A stretch of DNA of 64,000 nt, taken from Pseudorasbora parva. Taxonomy: Eukaryota > Chordata > Actinopteri > Cypriniformes > Gobionidae. Below are positions 50,428 through 62,443 of this stretch, piece after piece. Position 1 is the first letter of the stretch; each line of letters opens with the position of its first letter. The stretch spans positions 22,107,703 to 22,171,702 of the forward strand of contig NC_090178.1 in NCBI RefSeq assembly GCF_024679245.1, given 5' to 3'. Position numbers and translations under genes: made by a program. A model generated the notes under the pieces. That model ran no database searches and had not been told where the DNA came from. It saw only the letters and a program-made list of their open reading frames with translations.

Positions 50428-53400
50428 GTTGACCACCCCCTGTCCTTTTCAGCAGTCACAGAGGTGGGTCCACTTTCTACACGGGCATCAGACAAAATGC
50501 TCAATAGAACTGCATTAACTCTCAACTCCAAAAAAGAGAAACATTTCAATTGAGACTCGATCAATAAAACACATACAAACCATCGTTTGCACGCAAACAC
50601 ACACGGCCCATGCTTTTTTCTGTCAAAAGTTGGCACTCCGTGGCATGTGTATGTGTGTGCATATGTATCGAACCCCCAGCAGGAACTCGAATGCTGTTTA
50701 TAGACTCTCTTTTACACTCTTTAGACTTCCATGCGCTCGCACACACATCGACTCCCTGTGAGGGGCCGACCAACACACATCGATCCCTCTCCACTCCATG
50801 CCTTCCGCCACCATCGCCACCCCTCTCTCTCTCTCTCTTTCTCTCTCTCTCTATCTCTCACTCTCTCTTAATTGTGGTTTCCTTGCGCTCTGAGGGGGAT
50901 CAATAGGCTGATGGCAGGGTAGGCCGAGAGAAGCAGGGGGGTAGAGTGGAATCGATCCCCTAGCAGGAGTGTCCCCTCTCCCCTTACCTTCCCAAGGCTC
51001 TGGGTCCCCTCCTCTACATTAGCAGCTGCTATGCTAACATTCGCCTCAATGCTGTCGATCTTCTCCTGCTGAGCCTAAGACAGAAAGAAGCAAGTTACAG
51101 AATGTCCACATACGCACATGCAAAGTCCAGACAAGATATATGTATATATGAGTAGTTGATAAATGGACTTGAATGAAAAATGCTGTTTAAAATAGTTTTA
51201 TATGGCATGTCAAATTGGCATCATATCAACTGCCCATATATGGGTCTACAATTATATAATGAAAGAAATTCAAAAGCTTATCCCATCAAAAACATAAGAC
51301 ACCTCATAAATAGCAATAGTAATGCAAACAAAGACATGATCAGTAATCTTAGTAGTAGGTAGCTGGGGGTTCGAGTGCTGGGACAGAAGGGTGAATGGGA
51401 GGGGGCTGGTTGTCGGGGGTAACTGGGTGGTCTGTCGGAAGCTTATAAAATATTCAAAGAGTGGCAGCTGTCTCTCTGTCTAAATCAGTGTGAGCTCAAA
51501 GTAATCACTACACACACATGCACACATAAACACACACAATAGAGACTGCTGGAAAAATCTTCTTTAACTCTCCGGCACAGAGTTGCATGAGCCTGGCACC
51601 TGCCCCTGTGTGGCATGTGTGTGTGTAAAAAAAGAAATCTGTATTTGCATTGCTCTCTGCAGCTCATGGCGACTGTAAAGTTAGTGTTCCTCTTCCTCTT
51701 CATTTTGAAATAATTTGTGTGTATGTAAATGTGTCTGAGTGTGCTTTCTCAGGACTCAACAATAAGGATGGCCTGCTGGCCCAGGGCCAGTTTGAGAGTG
51801 TTTCAGATCAGTTGATGAACTGTCCCTATCGGACCGGTGCTGCGCTGCCACTAAATCTTATATGTGTTGATCTTCTATATGTGTTTTATGCCGTGCAGCC
51901 TTAAAACATATGGGTTTCTGTGATTTATTAGACATTGTTGCTGTAAATTCTGCAGATTTAAATGTCACAAAATGTTATGTAGCTGGGCAACATAGATAGC
52001 ATAGCATAGTTATATCAGAGTTGTGAAATTTTGACAGCATCAGTAAGAATGGGATGAAAAAGGATAACCAATCAGTAATGTTTCAAACTGCATGACATTA
52101 TCCTATAATGTATATGCATATGACAGATAGACAGACAGACAGACAAAAATTCCATGGCTAACTGTAAGTGGTATTATAACAAAGTGATAACAACTGGGAA
52201 CAATAGCAACTCAGCCTCAAAGTAGTAGCAGAGCAGGGTCACTACCTGCTGAGGCACACAGTGTGCAGAAGTCGCCAAATTTCTACAGACCTCCAAACTT
52301 TGTGTGGCCTTCAGATTAACTCAAAAACAGTGTGTTGAGAGTTTCATAGAATGGTTTTCCATGGTTGAGCAGCTGTATCCAAGCCTTACATCACCAAGTG
52401 CAATGCAAAGTGTCGGATGCTGTAGTGTAAAGCACGCCACCACTGGACTCTAGAGCAGTAGAGACGTGTTCTCTGGACTGACGAATCATGCTTCTCTGTC
52501 TGCCCATATAATGGACGATTCTGGGTTGTCTGAGTCTGGGTGTAAAGTTTGGCGGAGGGGGAATTATGGTGTGGGGTTGTTTTTCAGGGGTTGGGCTTGG
52601 TCCCATTCAGCATACCAAGACATTTTGGACAATTCCCAGCTCCCAACTTTGTGGGAACAATTTGGGAATGGCCCCTTCCTGTTTCAAAATGACTGCGGAC
52701 CTCGACCTTGTGGAAGCCTCCCCAGAAGAGTTGAAGTTGTTATAGAGGGAGGACTGTAGTTAGTTAGACAGATAACCGTGTGATTGAATACCCTTTCAAT
52801 CAGGGCCTATAATAACATTCGCTAAGTGGCAAATGCGTGTAAAAAACGTCATTGGCGACATTTTTATGAGTTACAATAACAATGTTTGAACGTGAACAAC
52901 GCTCTGTACAGTTGACAGGTCAGTACTGCATCATTACTAAATCATCCTATCCAATGTAAATATTCAAGCACTAGAACACACAAAAGAGAATTTGTTACTC
53001 ATGCACTATGTGAGTAGTTTAAACATCGAATCGTGATTTTTAAATTGCGATGTTTAAATCGCAAACCTTGAAGCCCCGTCTGACAGCGCGGAGTCTCTTT
53101 CTTGCCTTCCTGCACTTGAAAGGACAAATTCACTCAACAATATATGAAAAAATGTGAGTATCCTAGTTAACATAGTCGGTTATGTCTTAAGTGAATGTAT
53201 GTTGCTAAAGAAAACATGATCTGTGCATGCATTCGATCTTAAAGAGACAGAATCCTAATAATCCTGCTGCTTTCTTAACGTTAATCAAACAACAAAGGAC
53301 ATGGGGAAAAATTCACTCACTGCTCTTCAACTTAGGATATGAAGGCTATGCAGTGTTATTTATTGTATTAGCCTATTATTTTATTAGCCAACAGCATCTA

Positions 53401-56400
53401 AAAACAGTTAGAACTTCTTGAAGAGCCCTGTTTATTTCATTTGTATCGTTTTTGTATTGTAGCCTATTTATTTGTGCTATTTCTTGTAATTTATTATTTG
53501 TTCTTATTTTATAACTGGCTGTTTACTTGTCTTAAAAAAACATGTAGGCTATTCAATTTATATTAGTTAAGCTAGTAGTTTTAGCTGTGGCATCAAAATT
53601 AGAATTGGATTGTGAATTTTCACAAGTATCTAAAATATTGTTGTCATAACTGCCTGTTTCATGACTTGTAAAAAAATATTTTTGGCCAGTACATTTTCTC
53701 TCAAGTCACTGGCCATTAGCAGGTGTGGCAAAAAGGCAGTTTTATTAAGCCTTGTTTCTGTTAATGAAATTATGCGATGTATCACTGATGGACAAGCCAA
53801 AACACTCATCGCTAATCAAAATCCAATAAGCATTTATTTATTAGTCATCCAAGCACACCTTCCCACTTAACTCTGTAAACAGACTATTTTAAGACACTCA
53901 CTAATGACAAAAGCTATCGATGGTTTTCTTTTTCTCTCCCTCCCTCCCCTCAGGAGTAGACGGTAATCAGCACCGTCTGCTCACAAGCTGTATGGATGCT
54001 CAAGAGAACACACAGTCACACAAGTAGACCTCCTGGGTTCATCTGTGGCTCAGTGTTAACGGAATAAACGATACGGTGGGTGTACTCTACAGAGAGGTAA
54101 GCGCTAATAAGGCTGGCTATCATCATATTATACTTACCACTATCCAGATCCCATCATCGTTCCCCAACAGGGTGTGAAGTGTTTAGCGACAGCCATTTTA
54201 CTTGCACATGAAGAAACATACACAATAATCTGAATATCTGATATTTAAAGGTACATTTTTGAAGCATTTCTTTGAAGCATTTCCGATGTATGTATGTATG
54301 GATGGATGTATGTATGGATGTATGGATGGATGGATGGATGGAATGATGGATGGATGGATGGATGGATAGAACTGAAGGTGCACAAATCATATCTGAGAAG
54401 GCAATGCCCCCTTTTGCGCCCTTATGGTGACAGACCTAGAATCATAACACTGTCTGCACTCCCCGAAAAACACATGCTCTCTCCTCTTTTACACCCAGTT
54501 TCCAATTGCATGTTGTTCTAATAACGGCTGTTATACAGCATGGATTCTCATTAATCCTCACTGGTTAGCACATGGCTGACAGACTGTCACCAATCTCTCT
54601 ATGTCTTCTCAATCACACATATACACACACACTGATGGGATCAATAATACCACCATGTTGGCTCTCAGGAAACAAAGCCATTTGTCTGACAGCTCTGCCA
54701 TACTTAAGGGTTTTGGTCAGCAACCTTTATCGACACACATGCACAACCATACATCGTTTCTCGCTGTCTCTCCCTTCTTTCCAAAAAACAAAGAATGAAT
54801 AATTTCCATAGATGTGTGATACTTACATGAACAATCGTGGAGAACTCTTGCACTAAGCCGTTCAATTCCAGTAGGTCCTAAACAAACATACCACAAAAAT
54901 CACACATACATACTTACGTTTTTTTTATTCAAATATATTTACGTGTTTGTAAGTGTTACCTCAGCTAAACTGTCCCAGGACTCAGCGGCGTTCTGTTCGG
55001 GAGGGATTTGGGGCAAGAGCAGCTGTGTTTGAGTGACAGAGGAACCAGGGACATCTGCATCACCATCACCTAACCCATCACATGAAAGTAAAAATGCTTG
55101 CAAACCCTAAAACTAAGTGAATAAAACTAAGCTAAAACCTAAATAAAACTAAGACACACCGAGAAACACATACTGTGCAATTTATCTGAGGCAGTGCCGA
55201 GAGTTTCGTGAAAGTCTGTGTTGATAGTTTCATGAAAGCAAGGCCTATTGACAGCATCCGAATGAATCTGCAGGAACTCTTGAATGGCAGTGGAGGCTCG
55301 ATCCCTGACTGGCTGAACAAGTTGTTCCAGAGCTTCAGAATCAGCACTACGGACCCGCCCACACAATTTCTCCATCTCCCGCAGGTTAGATCGCAACTGC
55401 TACAAAGAGAAATAAAAGAAAGTCTGTGTTAAAAGTGGATCCATGTTTTCATTCAAAACCTATAGTATGTCCCTCCTATACAACCTTAACTTGTTAATTT
55501 GAACAGCAAAAATGTGATACATAACAATATGGAATATATAACACTCTGAATGATTAGGTCTATGATCCAACCCAGTACTGTCAAAGATCTGAAACCCAAA
55601 ACCTTGCACTCTTTTTTTCTCTCCATGCAAGTACAACTAAATGCACATTTATCCAGATACATTCTCATTCACTGACAATTTCATGTTCTTCAGTTTAAGT
55701 TTGGCAACTTTAAATTTATCAGTTTTAAGCTTAAAGGGACAGTTCACGCAAAAATGATAGTTATGATTTACTCCTCAAGCCACCCTAGGTGTAGAGGTGC
55801 TGGTCAAATAATTTGAATATTTATCAAAAAAGTTGATTAATTCCACTAATTCCAGTTTCACTAATTCCATTCAAAAAGTAAAACGTGAACATTATATTGA
55901 TTCATGACATACATACTGATATATTCCAAATGTTTTTTTATTTTAATTTGGATGAATATATCTGACAACTAAGGAAAATCCCAAATTAATTATCTCAGAA
56001 AATTACAACATTTTGAAAAGGTTTAATATTGAAGACACCTGGGGTGCTTCCCAATTCTTATTTGTGCATCCTCGTTTCCTTTCCTAGCTTCCTTTCCTCG
56101 CGCCTTAGCTCCACCCCTTCGGGATGCGAGGAAAAGACGCGAGGACGGAGGAATTGAGTCAAGTGAAATAATATATCCTCGCTCCCTTTAACGTCACTTT
56201 AAAGCGGCATCAGTTAATGATGACTGCACCGCTGGATTTAGTCTGGATTCTTGAACATTAGCGATAACTATTTATATTGTAAGCTTCAGCCTTCACAAAA
56301 TACCACATTTGTCCATATTTTCATTATTATTACCAGTTATTATCAACAACGAATTCCAGTTATTAACTGCTTTGTATTCATTGTATAGTATTAGTTTCTA

Positions 56401-59353
56401 TTTGTTTCTTTCATTTTCTTGTGCTTTGATTTAATTCTGCAACTGTCAGGTGTTATTATTTGACATACATTTGTGTCTTGTACATGTAAACATATTAATA
56501 CTAATGAATAAACTGTGGCACATATGAAGGGGGAGGAGAATTAATACTTGCGTCACGTTTAGTCGATAAAACACTTCCACAAAGGATACTCCAGTGTATC
56601 CTCGCTCATGACTCCTCAGGAAGCTCCTCACTCCTCGATCCTCGCCTCCTCGCAGTGCAATTAGAGAATTGAGATGTCCTACAAGATGGCTGAGCTCCAT
56701 CGGTTTCCAGGTCATAGGATGGAGGACGGATGAGCGAGGAAACGAGGAGGGATATTGAGAAGCACCCCTGGTGCCACACTTTAATCAACTAATTAACGCA
56801 AAAAACCTGCAAAGGCCTTTGAATGGTCTCTCATTCTAGTTCTGTAAGCTACACAATCATGGTGAAGACTGCTGACTTGACAGTTGTCCAAAAGGCAACC
56901 ATCAACACCTTGCATAAGGAGGCCAAGACACAAAAGGTGATTGCAAAAGAGGCTGGCTGTTCACAGAGCTCTGGGTCCAAGCACATTAATAGAGAGGCGA
57001 AGGGAAGGAAAATATGTGGTAGGAAAAAAGTGTACAAGCAATAGGGATAACTGCACCCTGGAGGGAATTGTGAAACAAATCCCATTCAAAAATGTGGAAG
57101 AGATTCACAAAGAGTGGACTGCAGCTGGAGTCAGTGCTTCAAGAACCACTACGCACAGACGTATGCAAGACATGAGTTTCAGCTGGAGCATTCCTTGTGT
57201 TAAGCCACTCTTGAATATCAGAAAGCATCAGAAGTGTGTCACCTGAGATGAAGCACTTTCGAGCACTTCATGCTTCCTGCTGCTGACCAACTTTATGGAG
57301 ATGCAGATTTTATTTTCCAACAGGACTTGGCACCTGCACACAGTGCCAAAGCAACCAGTACCTATTCTTAATTGGCCAGCAAACTCGCCTGACCTTAACC
57401 CGATAGAAAATCTATGGGGTATTGTAAAGAAGAAGATGCAATATGCCAGACCCAACAATTCAGAAGAGCTGAAGGCCACTTTCAGAGCAACCTGGGCTCT
57501 CATAACACCTGAGCAGTGCCACAGACTGATCGACTCCATGCCAAGCCACATTGCTGCAGCAATTCAGCCGAAAGAAGCCCCAACTAAGTATTGGGTGCTT
57601 TACATGCTCATGTTCATACTTTTCAGTTGGCCAAGATTTCTAAAAATCCTTTCTTTGTATTGGTCTTAAGTAATCTTGACATTATCTGAGAAACTGAATT
57701 TGGAATTTTCCTTAGTTGTTTTTATCATTAAATTTGTTTAAAGAAATAAACATTTGAAATGTATCAGTCTGTGTGTAATGAATGAATATAATATACAAGT
57801 TTCACTTTTTGAGTGGAATTAGTTAAATAAATCAACTTTTTGATTATATTCTAATTATATGACCAGCATGTGTATATGACTTATATTAACGAATACAATA
57901 TGTGTATATTACTTATATTAACGAATACAATCTGAGTTATATTGAGCTATATTAAAAAAAATCTGCTCTTCCAGGCTTTATAATCATGCCCAAAAAAGTG
58001 CATCCATACATTATAAAAGTAATGTCCATATCCATATTTGAAACTTTATAAACTTAAATAACTAGCTTCCGGCAGATAGTCTATGCAAGCTGACCCCAAA
58101 CAAGTAACCTCATGATGCGATGTAAGAGCAGCGTAAGCTTTGACGCCTCTCACAGTTCAAACAGATAGGGTTTTAAATTGCTCTATCTTCAGTGCGTGCA
58201 TGTTCCTCAAATATGTCAGGTCAGGGGTTACCCTTTTGCCATAAAGCGATGCGCACAGCAGACGGTCGCAAGCTAGTTATTTTAGTCTATAAAGTTTTAA
58301 ATGTGGATATTTTTCTTACACAGATGCATTGCTTCGCTTCATTTATTAACCCCCCAGAGAAGTATGGAATACTTTTAGAATGGATGGATGTGTTTTTTTT
58401 TTGGGCTTCAAAATCTAGTCCTCCATTCACTGCCATTACAAAGCTGGGAAGAGCCAGGACATTTTTTAATATAACTCAGATTGTATTCGTCTGAAAGAAG
58501 AAAGTCATATACACCTAGGATGGCTTGAGGGTGAGTAAATCATGGACTCATTTGAATTGAGAGTGCAAAATTAAATTAAATTGAATTAAATATACAAATA
58601 TTCATAACAAACACAGGATTACTACACATCTTGACCAATTAATTCCCATTGCTTTCTAATGACCTTTACAGTTGTTACTAGATTTAAAAAAAAGAAGAAA
58701 AAAAATATTATTCTTAAATTGACTCAACAGACACTGATATTTTACACTAATTTTACACCCAATTTACCCAAACAGCAAAATCCAACTAATAGAATATAAA
58801 TCAGCAGAGAGAGCTGAGCGCTTTTAAACATTAAAAGAGGTTAATACTGTATTTCCACATCGAGATGCAAGGGTTCTGTTCTTTTTCTATATATGCAAGT
58901 TTTCTATAAGCGTGAGAACCCAGTAATGATTTATTTTCTCATTAATTCCAAACCAGATCTTGACAAAAAACAGAAGTTATAAATAAACAAATAAATGGTG
59001 CTTTGACAGATCCTGTCGGCTCACGTCTGAAAGCAGACATCTAGCAGGGATTACAGATCAATTCATATGTATTGAACACAGAGGTCAAAGTTAACAGCCG
59101 GCCAATCAAAGTGTTCCGCTCGACTGCACTCATTTCACACTCTGAATAATCATCCTCAGGATCATACCTCTTAACTCATTCACACACACACACAGAACGC
59201 TAAAACATTAATAACATATGCAGCTTGCATTGTAATAAAGGATGGGGACAATAAGGATCTGAAAGACAGCATAAATCTTCATCAGCGTCAGCACAATCAA
59301 CTCTCCCTCTCAATCCACCTTCTATAGGTGTCTGATGAAAGCAGTCTTAAGGA

Positions 59354-59393
<40 letters not shown>

Positions 59394-62300
59394 TGGGAGC
59401 TACTTTAACAATGTCTGTCTTGTTTCCGTCTATTGTCAGTCGTCCACATCGCGCTGACACAGAAACACTTGCAGGCTCTCACATGCTCTCTGCAGTGGTG
59501 GACACAGGAAAGCTCTCTGGCATCTCTGGGGGGACCAGAACTGGGTGCTAAGGTCACACACACACACACTCACAGCACATAACACACGCCAAGGACTGCC
59601 CCGAGAGAGACAACGACAGACTCTCAGAGACATTAACACACAGGTTGCATGCTTGTCTGGCCATTAGGAAGAGAAAAGACATCATACGTACACCAAGGCA
59701 TACACCAGAGGTCTGAGTCAAACATTACTTAATATATAGACACACTCACAGCTGTATCAGAACAGGTAAGACAGCATGTTATGAGATCTTTTTATCACGT
59801 TCAGATAAATTTTTGGATGCACAGATTGCTTCACTTTCTTTTAATCTTTAGTTTATCCTGGATTAAACCCGAACAACATTATTACTGTTCTTTTTTGTTC
59901 AATAATTGTTGCTTTTAAAGAGCCACTTTATTTATAGCAGAATGCTGCTCTTTTACAATGAACAATGCTGTTATATAATGAAATTTGCGATTTTCAGTTA
60001 ACCATCATTTCAATTTCAGTCTGTTTTTCACACAAATCTTGAAAGACTTGGAATATAGTGCACGAGAAGTTTGAAAACCACTGTAGCTCAGACATCTTTT
60101 GAGTTTCATGGAAGAGAGTCATACAAGGTTACAGTTAAAGATAACAATTTTTCAATTTTGGTTGAACTGTGCCCATATGATGTGAAGATTTATTATGCAA
60201 TTTAATCATAGCAACAGCCAGTTACATCACTAAGAATGTTTTGTCCAAGCAACATTCCACAGTGCCTTGTGGCACATGGGAATGTTTTCAAACCAGTTCA
60301 CTACCCTGAGAACATCAACAAAACCAACAATAAAATGGAAAGACATTTTCTGTGAACTGAAACAACACATATGAATAAACACAATCTGCAGCCAAGTTCA
60401 TCCTTGCAGTTAATGGTATTTGTCCCACACTTTGCAAGCATGACTTTCCGAACCATAAGAAATGATACATATTTTATGAGCATACACAACTTTTCAAAAG
60501 GTTTGGCGTAAGTAAGGTTTTTTTTTTAAAGTATTTTTGACTTAAGAAGTCTCTTATGCTTACTAGGATGCATTATACAGTAAAAATTGTAACATTCTAT
60601 TTTCTACAATAATAAATACTCTAGTCTTCAGTGTCACATAATCCTCCAGAAATCATTCTAATACGCTGATTTTATGCTCAAGAAACATTTATGATTATTT
60701 TTATTAATGTTGAAAACTGTTGTGCTGCTTAATATTTTTGTGACAATATGATACATTTTACTCAGGATACTTTGATAATATAAAGTTCAAATTGAACAGC
60801 ATTTAAAAAATACAAACTGATTCCAAAAAAGTTGGGACACAGTACAAATTGTGAATAAAAAAGGAACGCGATAGTTTACACATCTCATAAACTTATATTT
60901 TATTCACAATAGAATATGGATAACATACCAAATGTTGAAAGTGAGACATTTTGAAATGTCATACCAAATATTGACTCATTTTGGATTTCATGAGAGTTAC
61001 ACATTCCAAAAAAGTTTGCACAGGTAGTAGTAAGAGGCCGGCAAAGTTAAATGTATATAAGGAACAGCTGGAGGACCAATTGGCAACTTATTAGGGTCAA
61101 TTGGCAACATGATTGGGAATAAAAAGACCCTCACAGAGTGGCATTGTCTCTCAGAAGTCAAGATGGGCAGAGGATCACCAATTCCCCCAATGCTGCGGTG
61201 AAAAATAGTGGAGCAATATCAGAAAGGAGCTTCTCAGAGAAAAATTGAAAAGAGTTTGAAGTTATCATCATCTACAGTGCATTATATCATCCAAAGATTC
61301 AGAGAATCTGGAACGATCTTTGTGCGTAAGGGTGCATCATAAAGAGGAAGATGTGACAAAGAAGACCTAAGACAGTTGAGCAACTAGAAGCCATATTAGA
61401 CAAGACTGGGACAACATTCCTATTCCTAAACTTGAGCAACTTGTCTCCTCAGTCCCTAGAAGTTTGCAGACTGTTATAAAAAGAAGAGGGGATGCCACAC
61501 AGTGGTAAACATGGCCGTGCCCCAACTTTTTTGAGATGTGCTGATGCCATGAAATTTAAAATCAACTTATTTTCCCCTTAAAATTATACATTTTTTCTCA
61601 GTTCAAACATTTAATATGTCATGTATGTTGTATTCTGAAAAAAATATTGAAATTTGAAACTTCCACATCATTGCATTCTGTTTTTATTCACAATTTGTAC
61701 GGTGTCCCAACTTTTTTGGAATCAGGTTTATTGTAATGACATAGTAATCTTCTGTAACATAGATGTCTTCAAAATTCTGAATGATATTGTAACTATGAAA
61801 GGGTACATTAATGAACTATAGACATTTTCATAACTTTTTAAGATTTTATTAATTGCCATGATTTCTGGAAATCCCGATAATCACTGAAATATTTATTTAT
61901 CGTCCACCATCATAATTTTCCATTTAAATCATTATGTTACAACTTTGTTGTACCTGGACAGTGCGGCTGGAGTTGATGTGCTCTTGGTGCAGTTTGTCCC
62001 ACTGACTGCTTCTCTGAAACTGCAACAAGGAAGCTCAATTAATTTCACAGCTTTAACTGTTTATGGACATTGAATAATCTCATGATCACAGCCTGGTATT
62101 TCACAATCATCTAGGTTTCCATGGCTATGCAAGCCCTCCAAATACCCTGTTATCCTATTATATGTTGCTCAAGCAGACTGACTGGGAAAGATTTCAGATA
62201 CACCATGAGATCTTCAGCACTCGACTCCCTATGGTGACCGCGCACACAGACACATGGCTCTCTCTGTTGACCATATGCTGGGCTTTGCTGTCGCTGTTCC

Positions 62301-62443
62301 TGTGTGAGTGTTTGTACCTTTTCTATGTTGTGTTGGTGCTGGTGGAGTCTCTCCAGGTCAGTGGGGATGGCCACTTTAATGAATTTCAGAATGGGGGGCT
62401 CCAGGCGCCGGAATGGTAGCTTACCACCCTCTTCCGCCATCAT
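48929..62443 (-). CDS. stx17: syntaxin 17 (autophagosomal Qa-SNARE), complete coding region
   Basis: Seven coding exons on the minus strand: 62443-62318, 62019-61954, 55399-55174, 55069-54960, 54877-54827, 51074-50988, 49165-48929. All have GT/AG borders and matching phases, giving 300 aa (299 from the second Met); human STX17 is 302 aa as I recall. The N-terminal helical region starts [20 protein letters not shown]. The SNARE motif spans about residues 160-223, with the zero-layer Gln in [16 protein letters not shown] (about Q195). The C-terminus is a Gly-rich double membrane hairpin ([20 protein letters not shown], then [18 protein letters not shown]) followed by a basic tail RKRKERI. From family knowledge, STX17 pairs with SNAP29 and VAMP8 to fuse autophagosomes with lysosomes and also acts at ER-mitochondria contacts. 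It is convergent with erp44. A noncoding first exon upstream is likely but not visible. Confidence 0.96.
49424..49500. repeat. (TA)n microsatellite followed by poly-T
   Basis: About 38 TA units. Confidence 0.96.
50342..50426. repeat. Two (TG)n microsatellites
   Basis: TG runs at 50342-50372 and 50390-50426 separated by 17 bases. Confidence 0.95.
50988..51074 (-). CDS. stx17: stx17 coding exon 6 (SNARE motif, second part)
   Basis: 87 nt, acceptor TGTCTTAG, donor GTAAGG, phase 0 to 0. It encodes [20 protein letters not shown] and EEGTQSLGK; the zero-layer Gln is its second residue. Confidence 0.94.
52230..52758 (+). pseudogene. Tc1-like transposase fragment
   Basis: CTCTGGACTGACGAATCATG and the reading [14 protein letters not shown] (a decayed [12 protein letters not shown] motif in another frame) mark the middle of a Tc1 transposase. 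It lacks both ends and is broken by stops. Confidence 0.8.
54288..54368. repeat. (GGAT/GTAT)n tetranucleotide repeat
   Basis: Mixed GTAT and GGAT units over about 80 bp. Confidence 0.93.
54827..54877 (-). CDS. stx17: stx17 coding exon 5 (SNARE motif, first part)
   Basis: 51 nt, acceptor TTGTTTAG, donor GTAAGT, phase 0 to 0. It encodes [17 protein letters not shown]. Confidence 0.92.
54960..55069 (-). CDS. stx17: stx17 coding exon 4
   Basis: 110 nt, acceptor GGGTTAG, donor GTAACA, phase 1 to 0. It encodes [20 protein letters not shown] and [16 protein letters not shown], colinear with human LPEIPQDQNAAESWETLE. Confidence 0.92.
55174..55399 (-). CDS. stx17: stx17 coding exon 3
   Basis: 226 nt after acceptor TTTGTAG, donor A|GTATGT, phase 0 to 1. 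It encodes [20 protein letters not shown] and [16 protein letters not shown]. The acceptor is a tandem TAGCAG (NAGNAG); TAG|CAG matches the human Gln-Gln. Confidence 0.94.
55794..57872 (+). pseudogene. Tc1-like transposon inserted at a TA in the MITE
   Basis: TA at 55792-55793 and 57873-57874. Inverted ends GAGGTGCTGGTCAAATAATT and TATGACCAGCATGTG. The transposase begins [20 protein letters not shown] at 56860 and ends with [18 protein letters not shown], but frameshifts and a stop break it. Without the 728-bp insert it would be about 1.35 kb. Confidence 0.9.
56041..56768. mobile_element. 728-bp TIR element nested in the Tc1
   Basis: Left end GGGGTGCTTCCCAAT, right end ATTGAGAAGCACCCC. The Tc1 sequence reads through as ACACCT...GGTGCC when it is removed. 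The subterminal regions carry many CCTCG/CGAGG motifs. TSD length is ambiguous (1-3 bp), so superfamily not assigned. Confidence 0.85.
59360..59391. repeat. (CT)n microsatellite
   Basis: About 15 CT units. Confidence 0.95.
60490..60812 (+). repeat. AT-rich dispersed repeat
   Basis: GAAGTCTCTTATGCTTACTA, CTTCAGTGTCACATAATCCT and GAAAACTGTTGTGCTGCTTA match the other copies; the next element starts immediately after. Confidence 0.75.
60814..61730 (+). mobile_element. TIR transposon relic (TGATTCCAAAAAAGTTGGGAC ends)
   Basis: About 0.92 kb. Left CTGATTCCAAAAAAGTTGGG and right CCCAACTTTTTTGGAATCAG are inverted, extending through ACAAATTGTGAATAAAA. The interior from about 61163 (ATGGGCAGAGGATCACC) looks like a decayed coding region; superfamily not assigned. 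Confidence 0.82.
61954..62019 (-). CDS. stx17: stx17 coding exon 2
   Basis: 66 nt, acceptor TTGTTGCAG, donor GTACAA, phase 0 to 0. It encodes [20 protein letters not shown] and VQ, colinear with human YQRCRIWDKLHEEH. Too short for an ORF search; found by frame continuation. Confidence 0.93.
62318..62443 (-). CDS. stx17: stx17 coding exon 1
   Basis: Two adjacent ATGs (62443 and 62440). The second has the better context (A at -3, G at +4), so either Met may be used. It encodes the N-terminal [20 protein letters not shown] and ends HNIEK at donor GTACAA, phase 0. A possible acceptor AG lies about 10-20 bases upstream of the ATG. Confidence 0.93.

Larger units (their letters stand above)
49166..50987 (-). 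other. stx17: stx17 intron 6 (1.8 kb)
   Basis: Contains (TA)n 49424-49500, two (TG)n tracts 50342-50426 and a CT-rich stretch 50820-50870. No gene seen. Confidence 0.75.
51075..54826 (-). other. stx17: stx17 intron 5 (3.7 kb)
   Basis: Holds a Tc1 relic at 52230-52758 and a GGAT/GTAT tetranucleotide tract at 54288-54368. The rest is AT-rich with no supported gene. Confidence 0.7.
55731..58574. mobile_element. TTAA MITE, outer shell of a three-level nest
   Basis: Left piece TTAA-AGGGACAGTTCACGC to CCACCCTAGGTGTA (55731-55793). The right piece resumes TATATGACTTATATTAACGA at 57873 and ends ACACCTAGGATGGCTTGAGG, GTGAGTAAAT near 58560. The two pieces are inverted copies, as expected for this foldback family. 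Confidence 0.82.
55400..61953 (-). other. stx17: stx17 intron 2 (6.6 kb)
   Basis: Dominated by the nested element complex 55731-58574 and a TIR element at 60814-61730. 58600-60490 looks single-copy, with a (CT)n tract, and has no gene support. Confidence 0.75.
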
